A stretch of 10,698 nt of DNA from an uncultured Actinomycetes bacterium (GCA_903960645.1 CAJCBN010000144.1:1-10698), one strand, 5' to 3'; numbered from the stretch's first letter, positions 1 to 7,106 are shown. Made by a program: numbers and translations. The notes: generated by a model not told the origin, from the letters alone.

Positions 1-13
1 GGTCTGACCCCTT
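1..13. repeat. Palindromic GGTCTGACC element cut by the window edge
   Basis: The first nine bases form an odd-centred palindrome (GGTC-T-GACC). Read on the minus strand, it follows the stop codon of the dehydrogenase gene within about 10 bases, as GGGGTCAGACC running off the window. From memory, GGGGTCAGACCCC-like motifs recur in intergenic positions of many high-GC genomes, so this may be one copy of a dispersed short repeat or part of a terminator. Only part of it is visible. Confidence 0.3.
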
Positions 14-21
14 CGTCGCAC

Positions 22-888
22 CTAGCTCGGCGAGCCTCCGCGCTGGCGCTGCATCAGGCTGCACCAGTCCCAGCCCGCGCCGCCCATCGCATCGACCTCG
101 TCCAGCAGTTCGGCGGTAAGGGCGGTGACCGGCAGCTCGACGCCCTGTCGGTCGGCCTCGTCGAGCACCAGCGAGACGTCCTTGCGCATCAGCGTGGTGG
201 AGAAGCCGAAATCGAACTCGCCGGCGATCATCTGCTCGGCGCGGTTCTCCATCATCCACGACGTCGACGAGCCGGTCAGCATCACCTCGAGGACCTTGCG
301 CGGATCCAGGCCGGACTGCTCGGCGAAGACGAGGCCCTCGGCCAGGGCCTGGCCCACGCCCACGACGCAGATCTGGTTCGCCATCTTGGTCAGCTGGCCC
401 GCGCCGGGGCCGCCGATCAGGTTCGCGCGCGCCGCGTAGGCCGCGACCACCTGGGAGGCCGTCTCCCAGGCCACGGCATCGCCGCCGGCCATCACCGCCA
501 GCTTGCCGTTCTCGGCGCCGACGGTGCCACCCGAGACCGGGGCATCGACGAACGCGCGTCCCGTCGCGGCGGCTTCGGCCGCGAGCTCGCGGGCGATCTC
601 GGCAGAGGTGGTGGAGTGGTCGATCCAGACTGCGCCTTCGGCGAGCGCGCCTTGCGCCTCGTCCCAGATGGCCCGTAGCTGGGGGTCGGCCGGCACCGAC
701 GAGCACACGACCGCGCAGTCGCGCACGGCCTCGTCAATCGAGCTGGCCGCGGTGCCCGTGAACTCCGCAGCCCAGCGCGCACCGGCGTCGGGATCGATGT
801 CGAACACCGACAGCTCGTGGCCGGCGGCGGCGAGGTGGCCGGCGAGGTGCCAGCCCATGCGGCCGAGGCCGATGAAGGCGATCCTCAT
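22..888 (-). CDS. NAD(P)-dependent beta-hydroxyacid dehydrogenase (3-hydroxyisobutyrate dehydrogenase family)
   Basis: A soluble 288-residue oxidoreductase, the usual length for the family, which oxidises 3-hydroxyacids or reduces the matching semialdehydes (3-hydroxyisobutyrate, tartronate semialdehyde, glyoxylate/succinic semialdehyde). Visible motifs: the Rossmann dinucleotide loop GLGRMG at residues 7-12; an Asp at residue 30 after the second strand, which favours NAD(H) over NADP(H); the substrate-binding signature DAPVSGG at 115-121; GPGAGQLTKMANQ at 160-172 with the catalytic Lys168; and the conserved Lys-Asp at 236-237. The ATG at 888 starts exactly at the Rossmann strand and overlaps the upstream stop codon as ATGA. 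The reading frame extends further upstream, but that part lies over the upstream gene and has no family resemblance. There is no clear Shine-Dalgarno, consistent with translational coupling. The exact substrate cannot be read from sequence; the family call is secure. Confidence 0.9.
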   Translation of the reverse strand: MRIAFIGLGRMGWHLAGHLAAAGHELSVFDIDPDAGARWAAEFTGTAASSIDEAVRDCAVVCSSVPADPQLRAIWDEAQGALAEGAVWIDHSTTSAEIARELAAEAAATGRAFVDAPVSGGTVGAENGKLAVMAGGDAVAWETASQVVAAYAARANLIGGPGAGQLTKMANQICVVGVGQALAEGLVFAEQSGLDPRKVLEVMLTGSSTSWMMENRAEQMIAGEFDFGFSTTLMRKDVSLVLDEADRQGVELPVTALTAELLDEVDAMGGAGWDWCSLMQRQRGGSPS

Positions 889-1472
889 GCCGGCACGCCC
901 GGCTTGCCGCGGTCCTCGAGCGCGAAGCCCGTCGCCAGCCGCTCGTGCACGCGACCCGTGGTGGCCATCGCGAGGATCAGCAGCAGCTCGTTGCCGCGGG
1001 GAGCGTCGGGCACGCCCACTTCGATCGCGTCGTAGTGGCTGCCCACGTACGACCACTCGATGTGGGTGAGCGGGATATCGATGCGGGCGCCGACGTGGCC
1101 GACCTTCTTCGTTGACGGCACGATCGAGGTGCCGGCGCCGATCGCGGCGCGCATGCCGCCGCCACCCGGGATGTGCCACATCGCGCCGTGCTCGATCTCG
1201 CCGTCGGCGCCGACGATGGCGCCCTTGCCGTAGCCCTCGATCGCAGTCTTGTCACCACCGAGGTGGTCGATCAGGATCGCGCCGAGTCGCTCGCCGAGCG
1301 CCTTCAGCTCGTCCATCGCGGGGCTGAGGTCGGCGACGTACCGGCCCACGTAGGGATTGGTCACCACCGCCATCGCCGCACCCTTGCGGGCGGGCTGCGC
1401 CGGCGGCGGGCCGAAGTCGTGGTGGATCTCCTCGGTGTACGTGGCGATCTTGCGAATCTCGAACAGGCTCAC
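885..1472 (-). CDS. Amino acid synthesis (AA_synth / DUF1185) family protein
   Basis: A 195-residue cytoplasmic protein resembling the AA_synth family (Pfam PF06684), whose biochemical role is poorly established despite the name. Recognisable parts are the N-terminal IRKIATYTEEIHHDFG stretch (residues 6-21), the NPYVGRYVADLSP region (39-51), a central GYGKGAIVG (80-88), EHGAMWHIPGGGGMR (94-108), and IPLTHIEWSYVGSHYD (133-148). The start is a GTG at 1472, chosen because GGAGG (1483-1479) lies six bases upstream and the family's conserved N-terminus begins here. The frame stays open upstream to 1859, but that lies antisense to the transporter and is judged a shadow. Its stop overlaps the start of the downstream dehydrogenase by four bases, so the two proteins are probably made together and may act on related substrates. 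The family assignment is from recalled pattern, not a search. Confidence 0.8.
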   Translation of the reverse strand: MSLFEIRKIATYTEEIHHDFGPPPAQPARKGAAMAVVTNPYVGRYVADLSPAMDELKALGERLGAILIDHLGGDKTAIEGYGKGAIVGADGEIEHGAMWHIPGGGGMRAAIGAGTSIVPSTKKVGHVGARIDIPLTHIEWSYVGSHYDAIEVGVPDAPRGNELLLILAMATTGRVHERLATGFALEDRGKPGVPA

Positions 1473-1559
1473 GGTGCTCCTCCCGGGCGTGATGCGGCAA
1501 GCATAGGCGCAGCCCGCCGGCAGGTCGTGAGGGAAACCAGCGCGGATACACTTCCGGCC
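1473..1559. promoter_or_regulatory. Divergent intergenic region of 87 bases
   Basis: It separates the leftward AA_synth unit from the rightward MMPL transporter, so both promoters should lie here. On the minus strand TATGCT (1505-1500) is a reasonable -10 box, giving a short leader with the GGAGG site. On the plus strand GATACA (1545-1550) is a -10-like hexamer close to the ATG at 1560, which would leave almost no leader. No convincing -35 boxes are visible for either, so the assignments are tentative. Confidence 0.35.
1479..1483 (-). promoter_or_regulatory. Shine-Dalgarno deciding a GTG start
   Basis: GGAGG on the minus strand, six bases before the GTG at 1472. It fixes the start of the AA_synth gene against a longer open frame. 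Confidence 0.7.
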
Positions 1560-3689
1560 ATGGTCGGACGTCTCGGAGGGTTCTGCGCACGCTACCGGTG
1601 GGTGACCATCGTCCTGTGGATCGTCCTCCTCGCGGGCGTTGCCAGCGCCGCCACGCTCGCCGGTGGCCGCGCAAACGCCGATCTGACCGTCCCCGGCACC
1701 GGCGCCCAGACGGGTGCCGATCTCGCCAGCCGCGCGTTCCCGACCGGCAACGGACTCAACGGCCAGGTCGTGGTGACGGGTGCCGCCGGGGCGGTCGACG
1801 CCGCCGCCGACAAGAAACTGATCAAGGCCGCCGTGGCGGACCTTCGGACGCTCCCGCACATGGCCGCCGTGCAGGATCCCTACGCCGCCGGCGGCGAGAT
1901 CTCAGCCGATCGCTCGACGGCGATCATCGGGCTGACGTACAACCTCGGCCCCGACGAGGTGACGCGCGCCACATGGCGCCACCTCGAAGACGTGATGGCG
2001 CCGGTGGCGGCGGCGCCCGGGCTGACGGTGGCCTACACCGGCACGCCAGCGGCGCAGGAGGAGAACACCGGCCGGGACATCTCGGAGGGCCTCGGCATCC
2101 TCGCGGCGATCATCATCCTGCTCGTCGCCTTCGGGACGGCGCTCGCGGTGGTCGCCCCGATGGTCAGCGCGCTGGTCGGGCTCTCGCTCGGTCTGATGAG
2201 CATCCACCTCGCCTCATCGTGGCTCTCGATCTCGTCGATCGGCCCGATCCTCGCGACGATGATCGGGCTCGGCGTCGGCATCGACTACGCGGTCTTCATC
2301 GTCAACCGCCACCGCGAGGAGCTGCGCGCCGGTCGCACCGTCGCGGAGGCGATTCCCCTCGCCCTCGGCAACGCCGGCCGTGCCGTGCTGGTCGCGGGCC
2401 TAACCGTCGCGATCGCCCTGCTCGGGCTCGTCGTGGCGGGGATCCCGACGGTGACCATGCTGGGCATTACCGCCGCGATCGCCGTGCTGACGGCGATCCT
2501 CGCGGCGTTGACGCTGCTGCCGGCGATGCTCGCGGTCATCGGCCCTCGCGTGCTGCGCCGGCGCGACCGTGACGCCGCACCGCTCCCGACGACCGCCGGT
2601 CCAGACCGGATCGCGAGCGGCGTCTGGGGCCGCTGGGCGCGCCTCGTCGGCCACCACCCGATTCCCTTCCTCGTCCTCGCGATTGCGATCCTCGCGGTGC
2701 TGACGGTCCCGCTGCTGTCCTTGCAGCTCGGTCAGGTCGACGCCGGCTCGGATCCGCCCGGGTCGCCGACGCGCGTCGCCTACGACACGCTCGCGGACAA
2801 GTTCGGCCCGGGCTTCAACGGCCCGATCGAGCTGGTGCTCTCGCCCTACGCCGACGAGGCAGGGGCGAAGCAGGTCGCCGCCGCACTCGCCAAGGAGCCC
2901 GGGGTGGCGACCGTGACGCCACCGATGATCAACCAGCGCCAGGAGGTCACGCTGATCACGCTGATCCCGACCTCGGCGCCGACGGCCGACGCCACCCAGG
3001 CCCTCGTCACCCGCCTGCCAGCGGCGGTGCAGCAGACGACGGGGCCGGGCGTGGGGGTCTACGCGACGGGCGTCACGGCGGGCCTGCTCGACCTCTCGGA
3101 CCGCATCGCGGAGCGCCTGCCGTTCTTCATCGGCGCGGTCATCCTGCTCTCATTCCTGCTGCTCTTGATCGAGTTCCGCTCGATCTTCGTGCCGCTCAAG
3201 GCCGCGGTCATGAACGTGCTCTCGATCGGCGCGGCCTACGGCGCGATCGTCGCGATCTTCGAGTGGGGCTGGGGGGCGCGCTACATCGGTGTACCCGAGT
3301 CGGTGCAGATCGAGGCCTACGTGCCGATGATGATGTTCGCGATCCTGTTCGGCCTGTCGATGGACTACGAGGTCTTCCTGATCAGCCGCATCCGCGAGGA
3401 GCACCTGCGCGGTGCCACCACGCTGGAGAGCGTCGAGATCGGCCTCTCCTACACGGCGCGGGTGATCACGGCCGCGGCGCTGATCATGATCACGGTCTTC
3501 CTCTCCTTCGTCCTGACGGACGACGTCGTCGTCAAGATGTTCGGGATCGGTCTGGCCGTCGCGGTGCTCGTCGATGCGACGATCGTGCGCCTGATGCTCG
3601 TGCCGAGCACGATGGTGCTGCTCGGCGAGGCCAACTGGTGGCTGCCCGGCTGGCTCGATCGGCTGCTGCCCGGCGAGAAGCGCGCGTAG
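1560..3689 (+). CDS. MMPL/RND-family transporter
   Basis: A 709-residue inner-membrane transporter of the MMPL (mycobacterial membrane protein large) branch of the RND superfamily, which move lipids, hydrophobic compounds or drugs, driven by proton flow. Layout: one transmembrane helix at about 14-36, an outside domain to about 170, a cluster of helices at about 178-355, a helix at 368-388, a second outside domain to about 520, then a second helix cluster from about 523 to the C-terminus. The two-fold repeat is plain. Each half has the Asp-Tyr pair of the proton relay: D242-Y243 in GIDYAVF and D602-Y603 in SMDYEVFL. Start: the ATG at 1560 opens the typical N-terminus (MVGRLGGFCARYRW); the open frame before it is antisense to the neighbouring gene. 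No good Shine-Dalgarno is seen. It stands alone with no periplasmic adaptor or regulator beside it. Substrate unknown. Confidence 0.92.
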   Translation: MVGRLGGFCARYRWVTIVLWIVLLAGVASAATLAGGRANADLTVPGTGAQTGADLASRAFPTGNGLNGQVVVTGAAGAVDAAADKKLIKAAVADLRTLPHMAAVQDPYAAGGEISADRSTAIIGLTYNLGPDEVTRATWRHLEDVMAPVAAAPGLTVAYTGTPAAQEENTGRDISEGLGILAAIIILLVAFGTALAVVAPMVSALVGLSLGLMSIHLASSWLSISSIGPILATMIGLGVGIDYAVFIVNRHREELRAGRTVAEAIPLALGNAGRAVLVAGLTVAIALLGLVVAGIPTVTMLGITAAIAVLTAILAALTLLPAMLAVIGPRVLRRRDRDAAPLPTTAGPDRIASGVWGRWARLVGHHPIPFLVLAIAILAVLTVPLLSLQLGQVDAGSDPPGSPTRVAYDTLADKFGPGFNGPIELVLSPYADEAGAKQVAAALAKEPGVATVTPPMINQRQEVTLITLIPTSAPTADATQALVTRLPAAVQQTTGPGVGVYATGVTAGLLDLSDRIAERLPFFIGAVILLSFLLLLIEFRSIFVPLKAAVMNVLSIGAAYGAIVAIFEWGWGARYIGVPESVQIEAYVPMMMFAILFGLSMDYEVFLISRIREEHLRGATTLESVEIGLSYTARVITAAALIMITVFLSFVLTDDVVVKMFGIGLAVAVLVDATIVRLMLVPSTMVLLGEANWWLPGWLDRLLPGEKRA

Positions 3690-3691
3690 CC

Positions 3692-3742
3692 CGCCCGGCG
3701 GCTCCGTCCGCCCTGCGCGAGCACGGCGGACGGAGCCGGGCG
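3692..3742. terminator. Bidirectional hairpin terminator between convergent genes
   Basis: The arms at 3692-3712 and 3725-3742 are complementary over 18 pairs with a three-base bulge on the left arm, around a 12-base loop. The hairpin lies three bases after the transporter stop and one base before the transaldolase stop, so it can serve both strands. There is no clear T-run, as is common in GC-rich actinobacteria. Confidence 0.75.
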
Positions 3743-3743
3743 A

Positions 3744-4835
3744 CTACTGAATCGCGTTGTGGCGCTTCGTGATGGCGTCGAGCATGCCCTCGTACGCCTT
3801 CTGGAACTGGGCGACGCCCTCGTCCTCGAGCTCCTTGGTGCAGGCGGCGAAGTCGATGCCGGCGTCGGCGATGCCCTGCATGACGGCACGGGCGCCGGCG
3901 ACGTCCTCGGTCAGCCGCGCGGCGGGGTTACCCTCCGTGCGGAAGGCCTCCAGTGTCGCGTCGGGGACCGTATTGACCGTGTCGGGGCCGATCAGCTCGT
4001 CGACGTAGATGCACGACGGGTAGTCGGGGTTCTTCGTGCTGGTCGAGGCCCACAGCGGTCGCTGGCGGGCACCGCCGGCGGCCTCCACGGCCTGCCAGCG
4101 CTCGTCGTGGTCGAAGATCGCCTGGTAGACGTCCGCGTACGCGAGCTTCGCGTTCGCGACGGCGGTCTGGCCGCGCAGCGCCGAGCCCTCGGGCAGCAGC
4201 GCGTCGACCTTGGTGTCGATGCGCGAGACGAAGAAGCTCGCCACCGACTGGATGCCCGTCACGGGCTGGCCGGCCGCCAGGCGCTCGGCCATGCCGGCCA
4301 CGTACGCGCTGGCGATCTCGTGGTAGCGCTCGACCGAGAACAGCAGCGTGACGTTGATGCTGATGCCCTGCGCGGTCAGCTGGCGGACCGACTCGATGCC
4401 CGGCTTCGTGCCCGGGACCTTGACGAGGACGTTGGGACGGTCGACCGCTGCGTAGAGCTCCTGCGCCCGCGTGACCGTGTTCGGCGTGTCGAACGCGAGG
4501 TCGGCCTCGACCTCGATCGAGATGAAGCCGTCGGCGCCGTTCGAGGCGTCGTAGGCGGGGCGCATCACGTCGCAGGCGGCCTGGATGTCCTGAATCCAGA
4601 GCGGCTCGAAGATCTGCGCAGCAGTGGCATCCGCCGGGAAGGCCTTGATGGCGGCGTCGTAGACAGCGGTGTCCTCGAGGTTCTTGGCGAAGATCGACGG
4701 GTTCGAGGTACCGCCCGTCACGCCGTCCTCGACCATGATTTTCGCGAGCAGACCCGTCTCGACCGCGGGGCGGGCGACGTTGTCGTACCACACGCTCTGT
4801 CCGTACTGTCCGACTTCAAGCCACTTGCTTGCCAC
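3744..4835 (-). CDS. tal: Transaldolase
   Basis: Transaldolase of the non-oxidative pentose phosphate pathway. It transfers a dihydroxyacetone unit from sedoheptulose-7-phosphate to glyceraldehyde-3-phosphate through a Schiff base on lysine; cytoplasmic. The 363-residue length fits the longer actinobacterial type. Visible: the signature region GTSNPSIF at residues 42-49 (most relatives have GVTSNP; here the Val is Gly), the Schiff-base Lys139 in LVKVPGTKPG, and ISINVTLLFS and the TSTKNP stretch typical of the barrel's later strands. The start is a GTG at 4835, supported by GGAGG at 4846-4842 six bases upstream; the stop is TAG. Neighbouring pentose-phosphate genes (transketolase, glucose-6-phosphate dehydrogenase), often linked to tal in actinobacteria, are absent, so it appears to be a single-gene unit, divergent from the dehydratase operon. 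Confidence 0.95.
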   Translation of the reverse strand: MASKWLEVGQYGQSVWYDNVARPAVETGLLAKIMVEDGVTGGTSNPSIFAKNLEDTAVYDAAIKAFPADATAAQIFEPLWIQDIQAACDVMRPAYDASNGADGFISIEVEADLAFDTPNTVTRAQELYAAVDRPNVLVKVPGTKPGIESVRQLTAQGISINVTLLFSVERYHEIASAYVAGMAERLAAGQPVTGIQSVASFFVSRIDTKVDALLPEGSALRGQTAVANAKLAYADVYQAIFDHDERWQAVEAAGGARQRPLWASTSTKNPDYPSCIYVDELIGPDTVNTVPDATLEAFRTEGNPAARLTEDVAGARAVMQGIADAGIDFAACTKELEDEGVAQFQKAYEGMLDAITKRHNAIQ

Positions 4836-4861
4836 GTGGTTCCTCCGTATGGGGTGTGCCC

Positions 4862-4874
4862 GCGTAGTCTACGC
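4862..4874. promoter_or_regulatory. 13-bp palindrome in divergent promoter region (candidate operator)
   Basis: GCGTAG-T-CTACGC is a perfect inverted repeat with a one-base centre. It sits in the 81-base gap between divergent transaldolase and dehydratase genes. The centre contains -10-like hexamers on both strands: TAGACT on minus (4871-4866) and TAGTCT on plus (4865-4870). A regulator binding here could block both promoters. No good -35 boxes were found, so the promoter part is inference. Confidence 0.4.
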
Positions 4875-4916
4875 AGCGCAAGGCGCCCACGCGAGATCGA
4901 GAGGGAGGGCACGGCC

Positions 4917-5216
4917 GTGAGCACGCGGACACCCATGACCCAGCTGGCCGTTGCCGACGCGCTGGCGGAGCGCCCGGCGTGGGCGTTGGTGCACGATCGC
5001 CTCGTGCGGGAGCACGACTGCGGCTCGTGGGACGCCGCCTTCGCGCTGCTGGCCCCGATCGCGGCCGCCGCGGACCGGCTTGATCACCATCCGGACTGGA
5101 GCCAGCGCGGCGGCACGCTGCGCCTGGAGGTCCGCACGCATCGTCCACGCGGCATCTCCCAGCTCGACTTCGACCTCGCCGATGCGATCGACGAGCTGCT
5201 GCCGGTGCTCGCATGA
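4917..5216 (+). CDS. Pterin-4a-carbinolamine dehydratase family protein
   Basis: A 99-residue protein of the pterin-4a-carbinolamine dehydratase (PCD/DCoH) family, which dehydrates 4a-hydroxytetrahydropterin made by aromatic amino acid hydroxylases. Visible: the LDHHPDW signature with the catalytic His pair at residues 57-58, a later Thr-His (74-75) matching the third catalytic His, and the C-terminal SQLDFDLADAID helix. Compared with the well-known family pattern, the acidic residue four before the His pair is Asp rather than Glu, and the residue after Thr-His is Arg rather than the usual Asp/Glu. The GTG start at 4917 is chosen for GGAGG at 4904-4908; an in-frame ATG at 4935 is possible and would give 93 residues. 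The stop overlaps the next start as ATGA, making it first gene of a three-gene operon. No pterin-dependent hydroxylase is present, so its job here is uncertain. Confidence 0.85.
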   Translation: MSTRTPMTQLAVADALAERPAWALVHDRLVREHDCGSWDAAFALLAPIAAAADRLDHHPDWSQRGGTLRLEVRTHRPRGISQLDFDLADAIDELLPVLA

Positions 5217-6148
5217 GGCGCGTCGTCATCCTCGATCCGCTGTGGCCGTTGGAGGAGTCGGCGGACGTGCTGGCGACGCTCGACGTCGTCGTGGAGAAGG
5301 CGGCGGCGGCCAGCGGCGATGACGTCGTGGCCGTGCTGGCAGCGCCCGAGCAGCGGATCGCGGCGGACCTGCTGGAGCACGCGCCGAACGTGCGCCTCGT
5401 CGGCACCTGCTCCACCGGCTACGACAACATCGCGGTCGCCGAGCTGCAGGCGCAGGGCGTGACGTGCCTGCACGTGGCCGGCTACTGCGACGACGAGGTG
5501 GCCGAGCATACGATCACGCTCGCCTCCGCGCTCCTGCGCGGCGTGCACCAGCTGGATCGCTTCACGCGCGCTGGCGGCTGGTGGCCGTTCCCCCGCGAGC
5601 CGCGCCGCCTGCGCGGCAGCCGCCTCGGGATCATCGGCTTCGGCCGCATCGGCCGCCTGGTCGCCGCCCAAGGCAATGCGCTCGGCATGGAGGTGATCGC
5701 CGCCGACGAGTTCGTCGACGAGGCGACGATGCGCGTGCTCGGCGTCGAGCAGGTTGATCTCGACACGCTGTTCGAGACCAGCGACGTCGTCACGCTGCAC
5801 GCGCCGCTGCTGCCCTCCACGCGGAACCTCGTCAACGCCCGTCGGCTCGCGCAGATGCGCGAGGACGCGTACCTGATCAACTGCGCGCGCGGTCCGCTCG
5901 TCGACCACGCGGCGCTCGGTGACGCCCTGCTGCACGGCGTCATCGCGGGTGCGGCGATCGACGTCTATCCGAGCGAGCCGCCGCCGGCCGACGAGCCGGC
6001 CTTCGGCTGGCCCAACCTGATCGTCCAGCCCCATTCGGCCTGGTACTCGCCCGCGGCGAGCCTGGCTCCCTACACCCGCCAGATCGACGACCTCGCCCGC
6101 TTCCTGCGGGGTGAGCAGCCCGATGGCGTGATCCCCGGAGGTTCCTGA
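5213..6148 (+). CDS. D-2-hydroxyacid dehydrogenase, NAD-binding (first of tandem pair)
   Basis: A cytoplasmic oxidoreductase of 311 residues, the usual length, from the D-isomer-specific 2-hydroxyacid dehydrogenase family (phosphoglycerate, glycerate, glyoxylate and hydroxypyruvate reductases), interconverting 2-hydroxy and 2-oxo acids. Visible: a substrate-domain STGYDNI at 67-73; the Rossmann loop GFGRIG at 142-147; Asp165 at the end of the next strand, favouring NAD(H); the catalytic Arg226 in NCARGPLVD, Glu255 in PSEPPP and His274 in QPHSAWYS. All three catalytic residues are present with normal spacing. The ATG at 5213 overlaps the stop of the dehydratase gene as ATGA with no Shine-Dalgarno, so it is translationally coupled. 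It is about 47% identical, by hand count over residues 51-311, to the gene just downstream. The exact substrate is not predictable. Confidence 0.92.
   Translation: MRRVVILDPLWPLEESADVLATLDVVVEKAAAASGDDVVAVLAAPEQRIAADLLEHAPNVRLVGTCSTGYDNIAVAELQAQGVTCLHVAGYCDDEVAEHTITLASALLRGVHQLDRFTRAGGWWPFPREPRRLRGSRLGIIGFGRIGRLVAAQGNALGMEVIAADEFVDEATMRVLGVEQVDLDTLFETSDVVTLHAPLLPSTRNLVNARRLAQMREDAYLINCARGPLVDHAALGDALLHGVIAGAAIDVYPSEPPPADEPAFGWPNLIVQPHSAWYSPAASLAPYTRQIDDLARFLRGEQPDGVIPGGS
6137..6141 (+). promoter_or_regulatory. Shine-Dalgarno inside the end of the upstream gene
   Basis: GGAGG, six bases before the ATG at 6148. It gives the second dehydrogenase its own ribosome entry although its start overlaps the previous stop (TGATG). 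Confidence 0.65.
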
Positions 6149-7083
6149 TGCGCGTCATCTGCACCGACGACACGTGGCCGATCGAGCGCGCCCAGGGCCT
6201 GCTCGACCGTGTCGGCGCCACGCTTGAGTTTGCCTACGAGGTACCGGCCGGTGAGGACATCGTCGGCATCCTCACGTATCCGGGCTGCGCCATTGGGCCG
6301 GACATGCTCGAGCGGACGCCGAATCTGAAGGTTGTGGCGACGTGCTCGGGCGGCATCGACCACCTCGACGTCGCGGGCCTCGCGGAGCATGGGGTGGCCT
6401 GCTGCAACATCCGCAACTTCTGCGACCAGGAGGTCGCCGATCACTCGATGGCGCTCGTCTACGCGTGCCTGCGCGGGGTCGTCATGCTGGATCGCCTCGT
6501 CCGCAGCGGCACCTGGTGGCCGTACCCGCAGCCGCCGCGCGTCGTGCGCGGTGCGCGCCTCGGCGTGATCGGCTTCGGCGCGATTGGCAAGCTGCTCGTG
6601 CAGAACGCTGTCGGTGCCGGCATGGAGGTGCTCGTCGTCTCGCAGCACGCCTCGACCGAGGAGATCACGGCGGCCGGCGCGACGAAGGCCGCGCTCGACG
6701 ACGCGCTCGCGACGGCCGACGTGATCTGCCTGATCACCTCCGTCACGGACGCAACCCGCGGGCTGATCAGCACCCGCGAGCTGGCGCTGATGCGCACCGA
6801 CGCCTACCTCGTCAACACCGCCCGAGCGGCGCTGATCGACCACGAGGCGCTCGGTCGCGCCCTGGAGGCGGGGGAGATTGCAGGTTGCGCGCTCGATGCC
6901 CTGCCGGTCGAGCCCGCGCCGGCGGACGAGCCTGCGCTCGCGTGGCCGCACACGATTGTGCAGCCGCACGCGGCGTTCTACAGCGAGGCGTCCGAGCTGC
7001 GCTCGTTCGACAATCCCACGGAGGACGTCGCACGCGTACTTGCGGGGGAGCAGCCGGTTGGACTGGTGCAGCCCGCGGTCTGA
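6148..7083 (+). CDS. D-2-hydroxyacid dehydrogenase (second of tandem pair)
   Basis: Also 311 residues, and collinear with the preceding gene from about residue 51 to the end without gaps. Visible: TCSGGID at 65-71, the Rossmann loop GFGAIG at 142-147, catalytic Arg226 in NTARAALID, Glu255 in PVEPAP and His274 in QPHAAFYS, so it should be active. It differs where the cofactor is chosen: the position equal to Asp165 of the first copy is Ser (VVSQHAS), and the stretch 161-180 is almost unconserved between the two. By family knowledge, loss of that Asp weakens NAD(H) preference and permits NADP(H). Both share an unusual G-x-W-W-P-aromatic-P segment at 121-127. It is the last gene of the operon, followed by a strong hairpin. 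The pair looks like a tandem duplication with later divergence; the substrate is unknown. Confidence 0.9.
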   Translation: MRVICTDDTWPIERAQGLLDRVGATLEFAYEVPAGEDIVGILTYPGCAIGPDMLERTPNLKVVATCSGGIDHLDVAGLAEHGVACCNIRNFCDQEVADHSMALVYACLRGVVMLDRLVRSGTWWPYPQPPRVVRGARLGVIGFGAIGKLLVQNAVGAGMEVLVVSQHASTEEITAAGATKAALDDALATADVICLITSVTDATRGLISTRELALMRTDAYLVNTARAALIDHEALGRALEAGEIAGCALDALPVEPAPADEPALAWPHTIVQPHAAFYSEASELRSFDNPTEDVARVLAGEQPVGLVQPAV

Positions 7084-7106
7084 AGCACGGTCGCGCGCGA
7101 TGACGA

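Noticed and set aside
1173..1559. Long in-frame extension upstream of the MMPL transporter start
   Set aside because: It lies antisense to the AA_synth gene and its translation is Arg/His/Asp/Val-rich with no family likeness; the transporter's typical N-terminus begins at 1560.
1473..1859. Upstream extension of the AA_synth frame
   Set aside because: It overlaps the transporter gene on the opposite strand; the GTG at 1472 has a strong ribosome site and fits the family's N-terminus.
1598..2572. Plus-strand +1/+2 frame open over the MMPL gene
   Set aside because: Arg/Pro/Gly-rich out-of-frame translation typical of high-GC coding DNA.
3759..4916. Long open frame on the plus strand before the dehydratase
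   Set aside because: It is the complement of transaldolase in a high-GC genome, with a repetitive Arg/Asp/Val/Leu composition; the real gene starts at 4917.
5084..6969. Two long minus-strand open frames under the dehydrogenase pair (5084-6034 and 6070-6969)
   Set aside because: They are antisense shadows of strongly recognised enzymes. They resemble each other only because the genes on the plus strand are paralogues.
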